Below are positions 33,423 to 42,543 of a DNA stretch of 64,000 nucleotides, piece by piece (the stretch's first letter is position 1; every line of letters starts with the position of its first letter). The notes under the pieces were generated by a model. It saw only the letters and a list, made by a program, of their open reading frames with translations. It had not been told where the DNA came from and did not search any database. Both the position numbers and the translations under genes were made by a program. This DNA comes from Sphingomonas taxi (GTDB taxonomy: Bacteria; Pseudomonadota; Alphaproteobacteria; Sphingomonadales; Sphingomonadaceae), in contig QFMX01000005.1 of assembly GCA_003240625.1 (NCBI GenBank), forward strand, positions 186,001 through 250,000, written 5' to 3'.

Positions 33423-34835
33423 ATGTCCGAAGAGATCATCTCCTACGAACCGGCCACCGGTGCGGTCCTCTGGCGCCATCCGATCGGCGACGTCGATGCC
33501 GAAGTCGCCTGCGCCCGCGCCGGCTGGTCGAGCTGGGCGTCGAAGCCGCTCGCCTTCCGGATCGAGACGATGCGGCGCTTTGCCAACATCGTCCGCCAGC
33601 GCAACGACGCCTTCACCGACCTGATCGCGCGCGAAACCGGCAAGCCGATCTGGGAAGCGCGCGGCGAGGTCGAAACGGTCATCGCCAAGGTCGACATCTC
33701 GGTCAGCGCCTATGCCGATCGCACCGCGCAGCGCCGCCTCGAAGCGACGATGGGCTCGCGGATCGCTGTCCGCCACAAGCCGCACGGCGTGCTCGCGGTG
33801 CTCGGGCCGTATAATTTCCCGGCGCATCTGCCCAACGGCCACATCGTCCCGGCGCTGATCGCTGGCAACGCGGTCGTCTTCAAGCCGTCGGAAAAGACCC
33901 CTGCCGTCGGCGCGTTCCTCGTCGAGTGCTTCCGCGCCGCCGGGGTCCCCGCGGAGTGCATCCGCCTCGTCATCGGCGGTCCCGCGGAAGGCAAGGCGCT
34001 CGCCGCGCATCCCGATATCGACGGACTGCTGTTCACCGGCTCGGCGCGTACCGGCCTCGCGCTCAACCGCGCCTTCGCCGAAAAACCCGAAAAGATTCTC
34101 GCGCTGGAGATGGGCGGCAACAACCCGATCGTCGTCTGGGACGCGCCGGACCTACACACCGCCGCGATCCTGATCATCCAGTCGGCCTTCACCACCGCCG
34201 GCCAGCGCTGCACCGCCGCCCGCAGGCTGATCGTCGACACCAAGCTCTACGACCCGCTGATCGCCACGCTCGACAAGATGGTCGGGCGGATCATCGTCGG
34301 CGAACCGCATGCCAACCCCGCCCCGTTCATGGGCCCCGTGATCGATAAAGAAGCCGCGGAACAACTGACCGAAAGCTTCCTCGAACTGCTCACGCGCGGT
34401 GGCCGCCCGATCCGCCATCTCGAGCGCCCGGTCGCGGACCTGCCGTTCCTGAAACCCGCGCTGATCGACGTCACCGATGTTGCCGACCGTCCCGATGTCG
34501 AACTGTTCGGCCCGATCCTCCAGATCGTCCGCGTCGACGATTTCGACGCCGCGATCGCCGAAGCGAACAACACGCGCTACGGCCTGTCCGCGTCGTTGAT
34601 CAGCCAGACGCCCGCGCTGTACGACCGCTTCTGGGCGAACATCCGGGCGGGCATCGTCAACTGGAACAAGCCGACAAATGGTGCCTCGTCGGGCGCACCG
34701 TTCGGCGGCATCGGCTGGTCGGGCAACCACCGGCCAAGCGCCTACTACGCGGCGGATTACTGCGCCTACCCGGTCGTCAGCAGCGAATCCGAAAGCGCCC
34801 GCGCGAGCATCGGGATCGGTCTCGCCGACGGCTGA
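33423..34835 (+). CDS. astD: Succinylglutamate-semialdehyde dehydrogenase
   Basis: A 470-aa NAD-dependent aldehyde dehydrogenase. The AstD-type sequence GPYNFPAHLPNGHIVPAL, the cofactor FTGSARTG, the catalytic Glu229 in LEMGGNNP and Cys263 in GQRCTAAR are present. AstD acts in arginine catabolism (arginine succinyltransferase pathway). No astA, astB or astE is in the window, so it may work with genes elsewhere or have a broader aldehyde role. Flanked by palindromic repeats on both sides. Confidence 0.93.
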   Translation: MSEEIISYEPATGAVLWRHPIGDVDAEVACARAGWSSWASKPLAFRIETMRRFANIVRQRNDAFTDLIARETGKPIWEARGEVETVIAKVDISVSAYADRTAQRRLEATMGSRIAVRHKPHGVLAVLGPYNFPAHLPNGHIVPALIAGNAVVFKPSEKTPAVGAFLVECFRAAGVPAECIRLVIGGPAEGKALAAHPDIDGLLFTGSARTGLALNRAFAEKPEKILALEMGGNNPIVVWDAPDLHTAAILIIQSAFTTAGQRCTAARRLIVDTKLYDPLIATLDKMVGRIIVGEPHANPAPFMGPVIDKEAAEQLTESFLELLTRGGRPIRHLERPVADLPFLKPALIDVTDVADRPDVELFGPILQIVRVDDFDAAIAEANNTRYGLSASLISQTPALYDRFWANIRAGIVNWNKPTNGASSGAPFGGIGWSGNHRPSAYYAADYCAYPVVSSESESARASIGIGLADG

Positions 34836-34850
34836 TCGCCTCCGATCCGA

Positions 34851-34972
34851 TCCTCCCCCGCCAGGGGGAGGTGGCTGGCACTTGCCAGACGGAGGGGGAG
34901 GTAAGCGACGACCTATGCTCCGTGTCCTCCCCCTCCGTCGCTGCGCGCCACCGCCCCCTGGCGGGGGAGGAT
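34851..34972. repeat. Dispersed palindromic repeat, family B
   Basis: TCCTCCCCCGCCAGGGGGAG pairs with CCCCCTGGCGGGGGAGGA; inner arms are GACGGAGGGGGAGG and CCTCCCCCTCCGTC. It lies between astD and cobA. Confidence 0.87.
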
Positions 34973-35085
34973 CGCTCGGTTTCGACGGCTGCGCGCCGCA
35001 GCCTGCCCCCCGCAAAAGCAATCCTACCTACCGCCAAAGCATCATTCGGTTGCAGCAAGGCGCCCATCCGCCCATCTCCGGTCGC

Positions 35086-35877
35086 ATGGCAAGCCTCCTA
35101 GACCCTACCGCCCGCGGGCGCGTCATCCTCGTCGGGGCGGGCCCGGGCGATCCCGGTCTCCTGACCGTCCGCGCGGTCGAGGCGTTGAAGACCGCCGACG
35201 TCGTCGTGCATGACGGATTGATCGACCCACGCGTACTCGACATCGCGCCGCCGTCAGCACAGCGCATCTCGGTCGCCAAGCAGCGCGCGCGCCACACGCT
35301 GCCGCAGGAGGCGATCAACGCGCTGATCATCGCGCACGTGAAGACCGGCGCGATCGTCATTCGCCTCAAGGGCGGCGACCCGTTCGTGTTTGGCCGCGGC
35401 GGCGAGGAAGTCGAAGCCGTCCGCGCTGCCGGCCTCCCGGTCGAGGTGATCCCCGGCGTATCCGCTGCGCTCGGTTGCGCCGCCGAAGCGATGCTGCCGC
35501 TCACCCACCGCGATCATTCCAGCGCGGTCAGCTTCGTCGCAGGCCAGTGCAAGGGCCTCACCGAGCAGGACTGGTCCGGGCTCGCGGGACAGGGCCGCAC
35601 GCTAGTGATCTACATGGGCATCGCCACCGCGACCGATATCGCCGACAAGCTTATGGCCGACGGTGTCGCGCCCGATATGCCCGTCGCCGTTCTGGAACGG
35701 GGTACGTTGCAAGGCAGCCGGGCGATCCGCACGCTACTCGCCGATCTCGGCGCGATGGTGACTCGCGAGGCCGTCAAAAGCCCCGCGATCATCGTCGTCG
35801 GCGAAGTCGTCGAACTGTCGGATGCCGAAGACAAACTCGCCCGCTGGGCTCGCGTAGCAGAGGACGCCGCCGCATGA
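35086..35877 (+). CDS. cobA: Uroporphyrinogen-III C-methyltransferase
   Basis: A 263-aa SAM-dependent methyltransferase that makes precorrin-2 for siroheme, the cofactor of the sulfite reductase encoded downstream. Landmarks are LVGAGPGDPGLLTVRAVEAL (SAM loop), VVVHDGLID, RLKGGDPFVFGRGGEE and VEVIPGVSAALG. It is SUMT only, with no fused CysG oxidase/chelatase domain. The start at 35086 is the first ATG with family likeness. Its stop overlaps the DUF2849 start (ATGA). Confidence 0.95.
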   Translation: MASLLDPTARGRVILVGAGPGDPGLLTVRAVEALKTADVVVHDGLIDPRVLDIAPPSAQRISVAKQRARHTLPQEAINALIIAHVKTGAIVIRLKGGDPFVFGRGGEEVEAVRAAGLPVEVIPGVSAALGCAAEAMLPLTHRDHSSAVSFVAGQCKGLTEQDWSGLAGQGRTLVIYMGIATATDIADKLMADGVAPDMPVAVLERGTLQGSRAIRTLLADLGAMVTREAVKSPAIIVVGEVVELSDAEDKLARWARVAEDAAA

Positions 35878-36170
35878 AGCTGTTGACCGGAAACGACCTT
35901 CCCACCGGCGATGTCGTGTGGTGGACCGGCAACGGCTGGTCGCGCCATATCGAGGACGCGGTCGACGTCGGCGTTGCAGGTGAATCCATCCTCCAGGCTG
36001 AGGAAGGCGCACGCCGGGTCAACGTGCCCTATTTGATCGAGGCGACTCAGACCGACGACGGCCCCCGCCCCGCCCACATCAAGGACCGCATCCGCGCCTT
36101 AGGCCCGACGATGCGGCCCGATCTGACCCTCAAACCCGCCGACCCGAACGCCGGCAGCTGGGTAATCTGA
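35874..36170 (+). CDS. DUF2849 protein of the sulfite-reduction operon
   Basis: A 98-aa protein, MKLLTGNDLPTGDVVWWTGN onward, matching DUF2849, a small family found almost only between cobA and cysI in alphaproteobacteria. No catalytic motif is visible. It overlaps cobA by 4 bp and ends one base before cysI, so it is probably translated with them. A role in siroheme handover or sulfite reduction is likely but unproven. Confidence 0.88.
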   Translation: MKLLTGNDLPTGDVVWWTGNGWSRHIEDAVDVGVAGESILQAEEGARRVNVPYLIEATQTDDGPRPAHIKDRIRALGPTMRPDLTLKPADPNAGSWVI

Positions 36171-36171
36171 T

Positions 36172-37803
36172 ATGTATAAATACGACGAATACGACCAGGC
36201 GATCGTCGACCAGCGCGTCGATGAATTCCGCGATCAGGTCCGCCGCCGCCTCTCGGGCGAGCTGACCGAGGACCAGTTCAAGCCACTGCGGCTGATGAAC
36301 GGCCTGTACCTCCAGCTGCACGCGTACATGCTGCGCGTCGCAGTGCCGTACGGTACGCTCGACGGGCGGCAGATGCGGATGCTCGGGCATATCGCGCGCA
36401 AGTATGACCGCGGCTACGGGCACTTTACCACGCGGCAGAACATCCAGTTCAACTGGATCCAGCTCGACCAGACCCCGGACATTCTCCAGGAGCTGGCGAC
36501 GGTCGAGATGCATGCCATCCAGACCAGCGGCAACTGCATCCGCAACATCAGCTCCGACCAGTTCGCCGGCGCCGCCGCGGACGAGGTTGCCGATCCGCGC
36601 CCGTGGGCCGAGCTGATCCGCCAATGGTCGACGTTCCACCCGGAATTCACGTACCTCCCGCGCAAATTCAAGATCTGCGTGATCGCGGCGGACGAGGATC
36701 GCGCGGCGATGCGGCTGCACGACATCGGCATCGGCCTGCACGTCCGCGACGGCGAACTCGGCGCGAAGATCTTCGTCGGCGGCGGCATGGGCCGCACGCC
36801 GATGATCAGCCACGAGATCCGCGACTTCGTCCCCGCCGACGACCTGATGAGCTATCTCGAGGCGTGCCTGCGCGTCTACAATCGCTACGGCCGCCGCGAC
36901 AACATCTACAAGGCGCGGATCAAGATCCTGCTCCACGAGATCGGCCCCGACGAATATCGACGCCAGGTCGAGGAGGAGTTCGCCGCGGTGAAGGGCCTCG
37001 GCCTCGATCCGCCGCGGGCCGAGCTGGAGCGCATCACCAGCCACTTCGGCGCGCCCGATTTCGAGCCGAACGCCTCGACCGATATCGACCGCAGCGATCC
37101 CGACTTCGCGGTCTGGCTCGACCAGAACGTCAAGGCGCACAAGCAGCCGGGCTATGCGATCGTCAACATCAGCCTGAAGCCGATTGGCGGCATCCCGGGC
37201 GACGCGTCGGCGGACCAGATCGACGTGATGGCCGACCTCGGCACACGCTACAGCTTCGACGAACTGCGCGTCACGCATGCGCAGAACATCGTCCTGCCAC
37301 ACGTCCGCATCGCCGACCTCCATGCGGTCTGGTCGGCGCTGAACGAGGCGGGTCTGGCTGAAGCCAATCTCGACCTGATCAGCGACATCATCGCCTGCCC
37401 CGGTCTCGATTATTGCAGCCTCGCCAACGCGCGCTCGATCCCGCTCGCGCAGAAGATCGCGACGCGCTTCGGCAGCCTCGATCGCCAGCGCGACCTAGGC
37501 GAACTGAAGCTCAAGATCAGCGGCTGCATCAACGCGTGCGGGCACCACCATGCCGGCCATATCGGCATCCTCGGCGTCGACAAGAAGGGCACCGAGAATT
37601 ACCAGCTCTCGCTCGGCGGCTCGGGTGCGGAGGACGTCAGCCTCGCGAAGATCACCGGGCCCGGTTTCTCGGAGGACGGCGTGGTCGACGCGATTGAACG
37701 CGTCACCGACCGGTACCTGCAGGTCCGCGACCCCGGCGAGCGCTTCCTCGACACCTACCGCCGCGTCGGCTTCGAGACGTTCAAGGAGGCGATCTATGGT
37801 TGA
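36172..37803 (+). CDS. cysI: Sulfite/nitrite reductase hemoprotein subunit
   Basis: A 543-aa siroheme and [4Fe-4S] enzyme reducing sulfite to sulfide. The cluster ligands are visible: Cys409 and Cys415 in CPGLDYC, Cys452 and Cys456 in CINAC. The N-terminal half has YDRGYGHFTTRQNIQFNWIQ and SGNCIRNISSDQF. No cysJ flavoprotein is encoded here, as is common in alphaproteobacteria, so electrons may come from ferredoxin or another partner. Its 3' end overlaps the DUF934 gene by 8 bp. Confidence 0.95.
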   Translation: MYKYDEYDQAIVDQRVDEFRDQVRRRLSGELTEDQFKPLRLMNGLYLQLHAYMLRVAVPYGTLDGRQMRMLGHIARKYDRGYGHFTTRQNIQFNWIQLDQTPDILQELATVEMHAIQTSGNCIRNISSDQFAGAAADEVADPRPWAELIRQWSTFHPEFTYLPRKFKICVIAADEDRAAMRLHDIGIGLHVRDGELGAKIFVGGGMGRTPMISHEIRDFVPADDLMSYLEACLRVYNRYGRRDNIYKARIKILLHEIGPDEYRRQVEEEFAAVKGLGLDPPRAELERITSHFGAPDFEPNASTDIDRSDPDFAVWLDQNVKAHKQPGYAIVNISLKPIGGIPGDASADQIDVMADLGTRYSFDELRVTHAQNIVLPHVRIADLHAVWSALNEAGLAEANLDLISDIIACPGLDYCSLANARSIPLAQKIATRFGSLDRQRDLGELKLKISGCINACGHHHAGHIGILGVDKKGTENYQLSLGGSGAEDVSLAKITGPGFSEDGVVDAIERVTDRYLQVRDPGERFLDTYRRVGFETFKEAIYG

Positions 37804-38236
37804 GTATCCGGACCAGACGCTGCTCCGCTTCCGCGACGACGAGCCGCATGACGAGCCCGCGGTGACGCTCGATTCGTTCATCGGTCAGAGCAACGCGGCT
37901 GCGGTGCGCCTCGAGGCGGGCGACGACGCACGCGCGCTGTTGCCGCAGATCGACCAGCTCGCGCTGATCGAGGTGAGCTTTCCGGGCTACCGCGACGGTC
38001 GTGGCTATTCGTCCGCGCGGATTTTGCGCGAGGCCGGGTATACCGGCGAATTGCGGGCGCAGGGCGACGTGCTGGTCGACCAGATTCCGCTGATGCGGCG
38101 CTGCGGTTTCGACAGCTTCGCACCGCAGGCGCCGATCGATATCGACGTGCTGCGGGCGAGCCTGGAGCGTTACGACACGCCGTACCAGAAGGCGGCGGAC
38201 GGCGCCGTGCCGGTGTGGAAGCTGCGCCATGGGTGA
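37796..38236 (+). CDS. DUF934 protein (oxidoreductase probably involved in sulfite reduction)
   Basis: A 146-aa protein starting at 37796, inside the end of cysI. The DUF934 pattern is clear: LIEVSFPGYRDGRGYSSARI, GELRAQGDVLVDQIPLM and RRCGFDSFA. The family is found with cysI and cysH and is assumed to assist sulfite reduction. No cofactor site is obvious. It overlaps cysH by 8 bp. Confidence 0.9.
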   Translation: MVEYPDQTLLRFRDDEPHDEPAVTLDSFIGQSNAAAVRLEAGDDARALLPQIDQLALIEVSFPGYRDGRGYSSARILREAGYTGELRAQGDVLVDQIPLMRRCGFDSFAPQAPIDIDVLRASLERYDTPYQKAADGAVPVWKLRHG

Positions 38237-38981
38237 GCCCGCGCGCAAGCTCGACATGATCGACGTCACGCCGGCATTTACGCGTGAGGATGCGCTCGCG
38301 ATGCAGATGCGCTTCGAAGGCGTGCCGGCGCAGGAGATGCTGCGCGAACTGCTAATCGGCGAGCTGCGCGGGCGGATCGCTTCGGTGTCGTCGTTCGGTG
38401 CGGAGTCGGCGGTACTGCTGCACATGGTCGCACAGGTCGATGTCGACGTACCGGTGATCTTCACCAATACGCAGAAGATGTTCGGGGAGACTCTGGCGTA
38501 CCGCGACGAGCTTTCGGAGAAGCTGGGGCTGACTGACCTGCGCGTGTTCCGTCCCGATCCGCGGTTGCTGGCGATCAAGGACAAGACGGGGTTGCGGTGG
38601 TCGTACGATCCTGATGGGTGTTGCGATCTTCGCAAGGTGGAGCCGTTGCGGCGGGCGTTGGCGCCGTTCGATGCGTGGATTTCGGGGCGTAAGGGGTTCC
38701 AGTCGGGGACTCGTACCGCTCTCCCCCGGTTCGAGGAGGACGAGGGGCGGTTGAAGATCAACCCGCTCGCGGATTGGGACAAGGCCAAGCTCGACGCGTA
38801 TTTTGCCGAGCATGAATTGCCACGGCATCCGCTGGAGGCTCAGGGGTATCTCTCGATTGGGTGCGCGCCGTGCACGACGAAGGTCGCCCCCGGCGAAGAC
38901 CCGCGCGCGGGCCGGTGGCGCAGTTTCGACAAGGTCGAATGCGGCATCCACGCCCCAACCGACTACGATCCGATGATTTGA
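38229..38981 (+). CDS. cysH: Phosphoadenylyl/adenylyl-sulfate reductase (thioredoxin)
   Basis: A 250-aa reductase that yields sulfite for CysI. It has the cysteine set of the iron-sulfur (APS-type) subgroup: Cys131-Cys132 in GCCDLRKVEPL and Cys212/Cys215 in IGCAPCT, plus the catalytic ECGIH (Cys238) near the C-terminus. The PP-loop region is SSFGAESAVLLHMV. It therefore likely prefers APS and carries a [4Fe-4S] cluster, although named CysH. Last gene of the operon; a palindromic repeat follows. Confidence 0.95.
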   Translation: MGEPARKLDMIDVTPAFTREDALAMQMRFEGVPAQEMLRELLIGELRGRIASVSSFGAESAVLLHMVAQVDVDVPVIFTNTQKMFGETLAYRDELSEKLGLTDLRVFRPDPRLLAIKDKTGLRWSYDPDGCCDLRKVEPLRRALAPFDAWISGRKGFQSGTRTALPRFEEDEGRLKINPLADWDKAKLDAYFAEHELPRHPLEAQGYLSIGCAPCTTKVAPGEDPRAGRWRSFDKVECGIHAPTDYDPMI

Positions 38982-38987
38982 CCACTT

Positions 38988-39135
38988 TCCCTCGCCCCTA
39001 CGGGGAGAGGGAGGGAGGAGCCACTTGGCGACGGAAGGGAGAGGGGCGTTGGGATGCAACGTCCTGAGCCTCACTCCCCTCTCCCTTCCCACGGCCAAGA
39101 AGCCGCGGGCCCCTTCCCTCTCCCCGGAGGGGCGA
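38988..39135. repeat. Dispersed palindromic repeat, family F
   Basis: CCCTCGCCCCTACGGGGAGA pairs with TCTCCCCGGAGGGGCGAGG; inner arms are GACGGAAGGGAGAGGGG and CCCCTCTCCCTTCC. It lies between the convergent cysH and dnaB. Confidence 0.85.
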
Positions 39136-39149
39136 GGAACTCGGTAGGT

Positions 39150-40640
39150 TCAATACTCTGCAAGATCCGAGAACTTGGTGATCGTCGGATCGAACTTCAT
39201 CCGGACCTTGCCGGTCGCACCGTGGCGCTGTTTGGCGATGATCAGTTCTGCCAGACCGTAGACCCGCTCCATCTCCGCCGCCCATGATGCGTGATCCTCG
39301 AAGATCTTCGCGCTGTCGCCTTCCGCCGGTCGCTTGGGCTCTTTCGACGCGACGTAATAATCCTCGCGGTACACGAACCAGACCATGTCGGCATCCTGCT
39401 CGATCGAACCGGACTCACGAAGATCCGAGAGCATCGGCGTCTTGTCCTCGCGGCTTTCGACCGCACGCGACAGCTGCGACAGCGCGAGCACCGGCACGTT
39501 CAGGTCTTTCGCCAGCGTCTTCAGCCCGCGCGAAATCTCGGAGATTTCTTGGACGCGGTTGCCGTCCTTGCTCTTGCCCGAGCCTGACAGCAGCTGGAGA
39601 TAGTCGACCACGACGAGCCCGATCTCGTTGTTATGCCTACGCTGCAACCGGCGAACGCGCGTATGCAATGCACCGATCGAGAGACCGCCGGTATCGTCGA
39701 TGAACAGCGGCAAATTCTCCAACTCGGCGGCGGCGGCGGCGAGCTGTGCGAACTCGGTGCGGCTGATCTTACCCATGCGGAGCGACTCTGACGAAATCTG
39801 CGACTGCTCGGCGAGAATACGCGTCGCCAGCTGATCCGCGGACATTTCCAGCGAGAAGAACGCGACCTTCGCGCCGACCGAATCCTTCGGGGCGATCCCG
39901 TCGGCCATATCGCGCATCCAGCGCCGCGCCGCGTTGAACGCGATGTTGGTTGCAAGCGAGGTTTTTCCCATGCCGGGGCGCCCGGCGAGGATCATGAGAT
40001 CGCTGTGATGCATGCCGCCGATCTTGGCGTTGATCGAATCGATGCCGGTGGTGACGCCCGACAGGTTGCCGCCCGAGTTCAGCGCGCGCTCGGCCATCTT
40101 CACCGCCGCGGTGGTCGCCTGCGCGAACGACTTCACCGTGTTCTCGGAGCCACCATCCGCCGCGACCTTGAACAGTTCTTCCTCGGCAAGTTCGATCTGC
40201 GCGCGTGGGTTGACCTCCTCGGAGGTGTCCATCGCGCGATCGACCAGCGTGCGGCCGACCGATACGAGCGCGCGGAGCATGGCGAGATCGTAGATCTGCT
40301 GCGCGAACTGGCGCGCGCCGATCAGGCCGGCGCCGCTGCCCGTGAGTCCGGCGAGATACGCGGGCCCGCCGAGTTCGCGCATGCCTTCGTCGGCATCGAA
40401 CATCGGCCGCAGCGTCACCGGCGTCACCAGCATGTCGTTGCCGCGCAGCGTCTTGATCGCCGCGAAGATGCGTCCGTGAACCGGCTCGAAGAAGTGGCCG
40501 GGTTCGAGCTTGTCGACGAGATCGTCCGCAAGCCGGTTGTCGATCATCATCGCGCCGAGCATCGCGGCCTCGGCCTCGACGTTGCGGGGAAGCTGCTGCG
40601 GCTCGGCGGCGGCGGGAACGGGGAATGCGAGAGTTGCCAT
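39150..40640 (-). CDS. dnaB: Replicative DNA helicase
   Basis: A 496-aa hexameric helicase for chromosome replication. The N-terminal primase-interaction domain begins QQLPRNVEAEAAMLGAMMID; Walker A is AGRPGMGKTSLA near residue 220; Walker B and later motifs (VVDYLQLLSG, ALSQLSRAVESR) follow. Length is normal and no intein is present. The start at 40640 (MATLAFPVP) is the second Met of the frame. Confidence 0.97.
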   Translation of the reverse strand: MATLAFPVPAAAEPQQLPRNVEAEAAMLGAMMIDNRLADDLVDKLEPGHFFEPVHGRIFAAIKTLRGNDMLVTPVTLRPMFDADEGMRELGGPAYLAGLTGSGAGLIGARQFAQQIYDLAMLRALVSVGRTLVDRAMDTSEEVNPRAQIELAEEELFKVAADGGSENTVKSFAQATTAAVKMAERALNSGGNLSGVTTGIDSINAKIGGMHHSDLMILAGRPGMGKTSLATNIAFNAARRWMRDMADGIAPKDSVGAKVAFFSLEMSADQLATRILAEQSQISSESLRMGKISRTEFAQLAAAAAELENLPLFIDDTGGLSIGALHTRVRRLQRRHNNEIGLVVVDYLQLLSGSGKSKDGNRVQEISEISRGLKTLAKDLNVPVLALSQLSRAVESREDKTPMLSDLRESGSIEQDADMVWFVYREDYYVASKEPKRPAEGDSAKIFEDHASWAAEMERVYGLAELIIAKQRHGATGKVRMKFDPTITKFSDLAEY

Positions 40641-40730
40641 CCCCCGCACCTACGCGATGGACGCGCGCGCGTCCAAGCAACGTGCGGTGGAATGATGGGG
40701 ATAAGTCGTTCGTTCTTCTCCCCTATGCTT

Positions 40731-40840
40731 CTCCCCTCCCTGGAAGGGAGGGGTTGGGGGTGGGTTGGTTTCCAGATCGTGGACCAGTTGCGGCCAGAGC
40801 CAGCCTACCCACCCCCTGCCCCTCCCTTTCAGGGAGGAGA
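40731..40840. repeat. Dispersed palindromic repeat, family A
   Basis: CTCCCCTCCCTGGAAGGGAG pairs with CTCCCTTTCAGGGAGGAG; inner arms GGGTGGGTTGG / CTACCCACCCCC. It lies in the gap between the divergent dnaB and UPF0262 genes. Confidence 0.85.
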
Positions 40841-40912
40841 GCGCGTTGCGCCGTTGGCTCGCTGGCGTTCAGACCAAGTGACAGGCGATACGACCGCCGC
40901 TATCGCACCGTC

Positions 40913-41395
40913 ATGGCCGACCCGCGGATCATCGATGTGCAACTCGACGAGACCAGTCTCGGCTGGCGCTCGCCCGACGTCGAGCAGGAGCGGCGGATCG
41001 CGATCTTCGACCTGATCGAGGGCAATCACTTCGCGCCGCAGCGTGCCTATGCCGATGGCTATGCCGGCCCCTATCGGATCAAGCTCCAGTCGGAGGAAGG
41101 ACGCCTCGGCATCCACATCCACCGCGAAGACGACACGCATCTGGAGACGCTGGTGCTCGCGCTGGGGCGCTTTCGCCGGCCGATCCGCGATTATTTCGCG
41201 ATTTGCGACAGCTATTACCAAGCGATCCGGCAATCTTCGCCAGCGCAGATCGAGACGGTGGACATGGCGCGCCGCGGCATCCACAACGAGGCGGCAGAGC
41301 TGCTGAAAGAACGCCTCGACGGCAAGATCGAGGTCGATTTCGACACCGCGCGGCGGCTGTTCACGCTGATCTGCGTCCTCCACATCCGCAACTAG
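40913..41395 (+). CDS. UPF0262 family protein
   Basis: A 160-aa protein, MADPRIIDVQLDETSLGWRS onward, with the UPF0262 pattern HIHREDDTHLETLVLALGRF and DMARRGIHNEAAELLKERL. The family is conserved across alphaproteobacteria and has no known function; the sequence is cytoplasmic and helix-rich. The start at 40913 follows a non-coding, repeat-bearing stretch. Followed 7 bp later by the GH25-like gene, so they may be co-transcribed. Confidence 0.92.
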   Translation: MADPRIIDVQLDETSLGWRSPDVEQERRIAIFDLIEGNHFAPQRAYADGYAGPYRIKLQSEEGRLGIHIHREDDTHLETLVLALGRFRRPIRDYFAICDSYYQAIRQSSPAQIETVDMARRGIHNEAAELLKERLDGKIEVDFDTARRLFTLICVLHIRN

Positions 41396-41402
41396 AAGAC
41401 AC

Positions 41403-42080
41403 ATGGCTTACGGACTTTTGAAATTCGCCGGCGCGCTAGCCGCGGCCGGCTTTGTCGGCATCTGCGGCTGGACCGCCGCGACCGGCTGGCATCCCGACGT
41501 GAAACGCTATCCGTTGCAGGGCATCGACCTGAGCGAAAATGCCGGCCCGGTCGAATGGGGCACGGTCCGCGCGAGTGGCGCCGACTTCGCCTATATCGTC
41601 GCCACGTCCGGCACCGACCGGCGCGATCCTGGGTTCGAGGCCAATTGGGCCGCGTTGCCCGAGGCCGGCCTGCGACGCGGCGCGGTCCATGTCTATTCGC
41701 TGTGCCAGCGTGCGGACGAGCAGGCGAATGCGTTCAACACCTTCGTGCCGCGCACGTCCGATGCGCTGCCGACCGCGCTGGACATCGCCTTCCACGACGA
41801 CTGCACCGCGCGACCGGATCGCGCGACGCTGATCGCCGATGTCTCGCAGTTCGTGACGATGGTCGAGACGCATACCGCGCAACCGGTGATGCTGCGGATC
41901 AGCAAGGACGTCGACGCGAAATACGCCCTGTCCGGCGCGGTGCCGCGACCGCTATGGGCGGTGTCGAACGTGATCAAGCCCGACTATACCGCGCGGCCGT
42001 GGCGGATGTGGCGGGCGAGCGATTTTCGGCGCATCGACGGGATCGAGGGACCGGTGAACTGGGACGTGGTGACATCATGA
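41403..42080 (+). CDS. GH25 (lysozyme-like) fold protein with degenerate active site
   Basis: A 225-aa protein with an N-terminal membrane anchor or signal (residues 5-27). The GH25 core is recognisable: GIDLSENAGPVEWGTVRASG (Asp42), FAYIVATSGTDRRDP, then NWAALPEAGLRRGAVHVY. GH25 muramidases use an Asp-x-Glu pair at the fourth strand; here that position reads ALDIAFHDD (Asp127, Ala129), so the catalytic Glu is missing. It may bind peptidoglycan without cleaving it, or use a shifted acid residue. Its end overlaps cdd by 4 bp. Confidence 0.8.
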   Translation: MAYGLLKFAGALAAAGFVGICGWTAATGWHPDVKRYPLQGIDLSENAGPVEWGTVRASGADFAYIVATSGTDRRDPGFEANWAALPEAGLRRGAVHVYSLCQRADEQANAFNTFVPRTSDALPTALDIAFHDDCTARPDRATLIADVSQFVTMVETHTAQPVMLRISKDVDAKYALSGAVPRPLWAVSNVIKPDYTARPWRMWRASDFRRIDGIEGPVNWDVVTS

Positions 42081-42526
42081 CTGAACACGCAATCGCACTC
42101 GTAGCCGCAGCCCGCGAGGCCGCACGCAATGCCCATGCGCCCTATTCGCGGTTCGCGGTCGGGGCCGCGGTGCTGCTCGACGACGGCAGCGTCATCACCG
42201 GCGCCAACTTCGAGAATGCGAGCTACGGCCTGTCGCTGTGCGCGGAGACGGTCGCGATCGCCACCGCGAGCGCGGCGGGGCGGCTGCGCGATATCGTCGC
42301 GATCGGCGTGATCGGCGGGGCGATGGACGCCGAGGGACGCGCGACCGGCAGCTCGCCGGTGAGCCCGTGCGGACGCTGCCGCCAGGTCATCAACGAAGCC
42401 GCGCAAATGGGGAAGCGCGATATTCCGGTGCATTGTGGTGCGGCGGAGGGCGAGGCGATCCGAACCTATGCGATATCGGAATTGCTGCCGGACGCGTTCG
42501 GCCCGGCGGACCTGGGGATCGGCTAG
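42077..42526 (+). CDS. cdd: Cytidine deaminase
   Basis: A 149-aa zinc enzyme deaminating cytidine to uridine in pyrimidine salvage. Zinc and catalytic residues: Cys55-Ala-Glu57 (LCAETVAI) and the PCGRC pair Cys98/Cys101. The N-terminal substrate region is YSRFAVGAAVLL...TGANFENASYG. Length fits the homotetrameric class. The start overlaps the preceding gene (ATGA). Confidence 0.95.
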   Translation: MTEHAIALVAAAREAARNAHAPYSRFAVGAAVLLDDGSVITGANFENASYGLSLCAETVAIATASAAGRLRDIVAIGVIGGAMDAEGRATGSSPVSPCGRCRQVINEAAQMGKRDIPVHCGAAEGEAIRTYAISELLPDAFGPADLGIG

Positions 42527-42543
42527 TCGGCTTGGCCGGTCCG

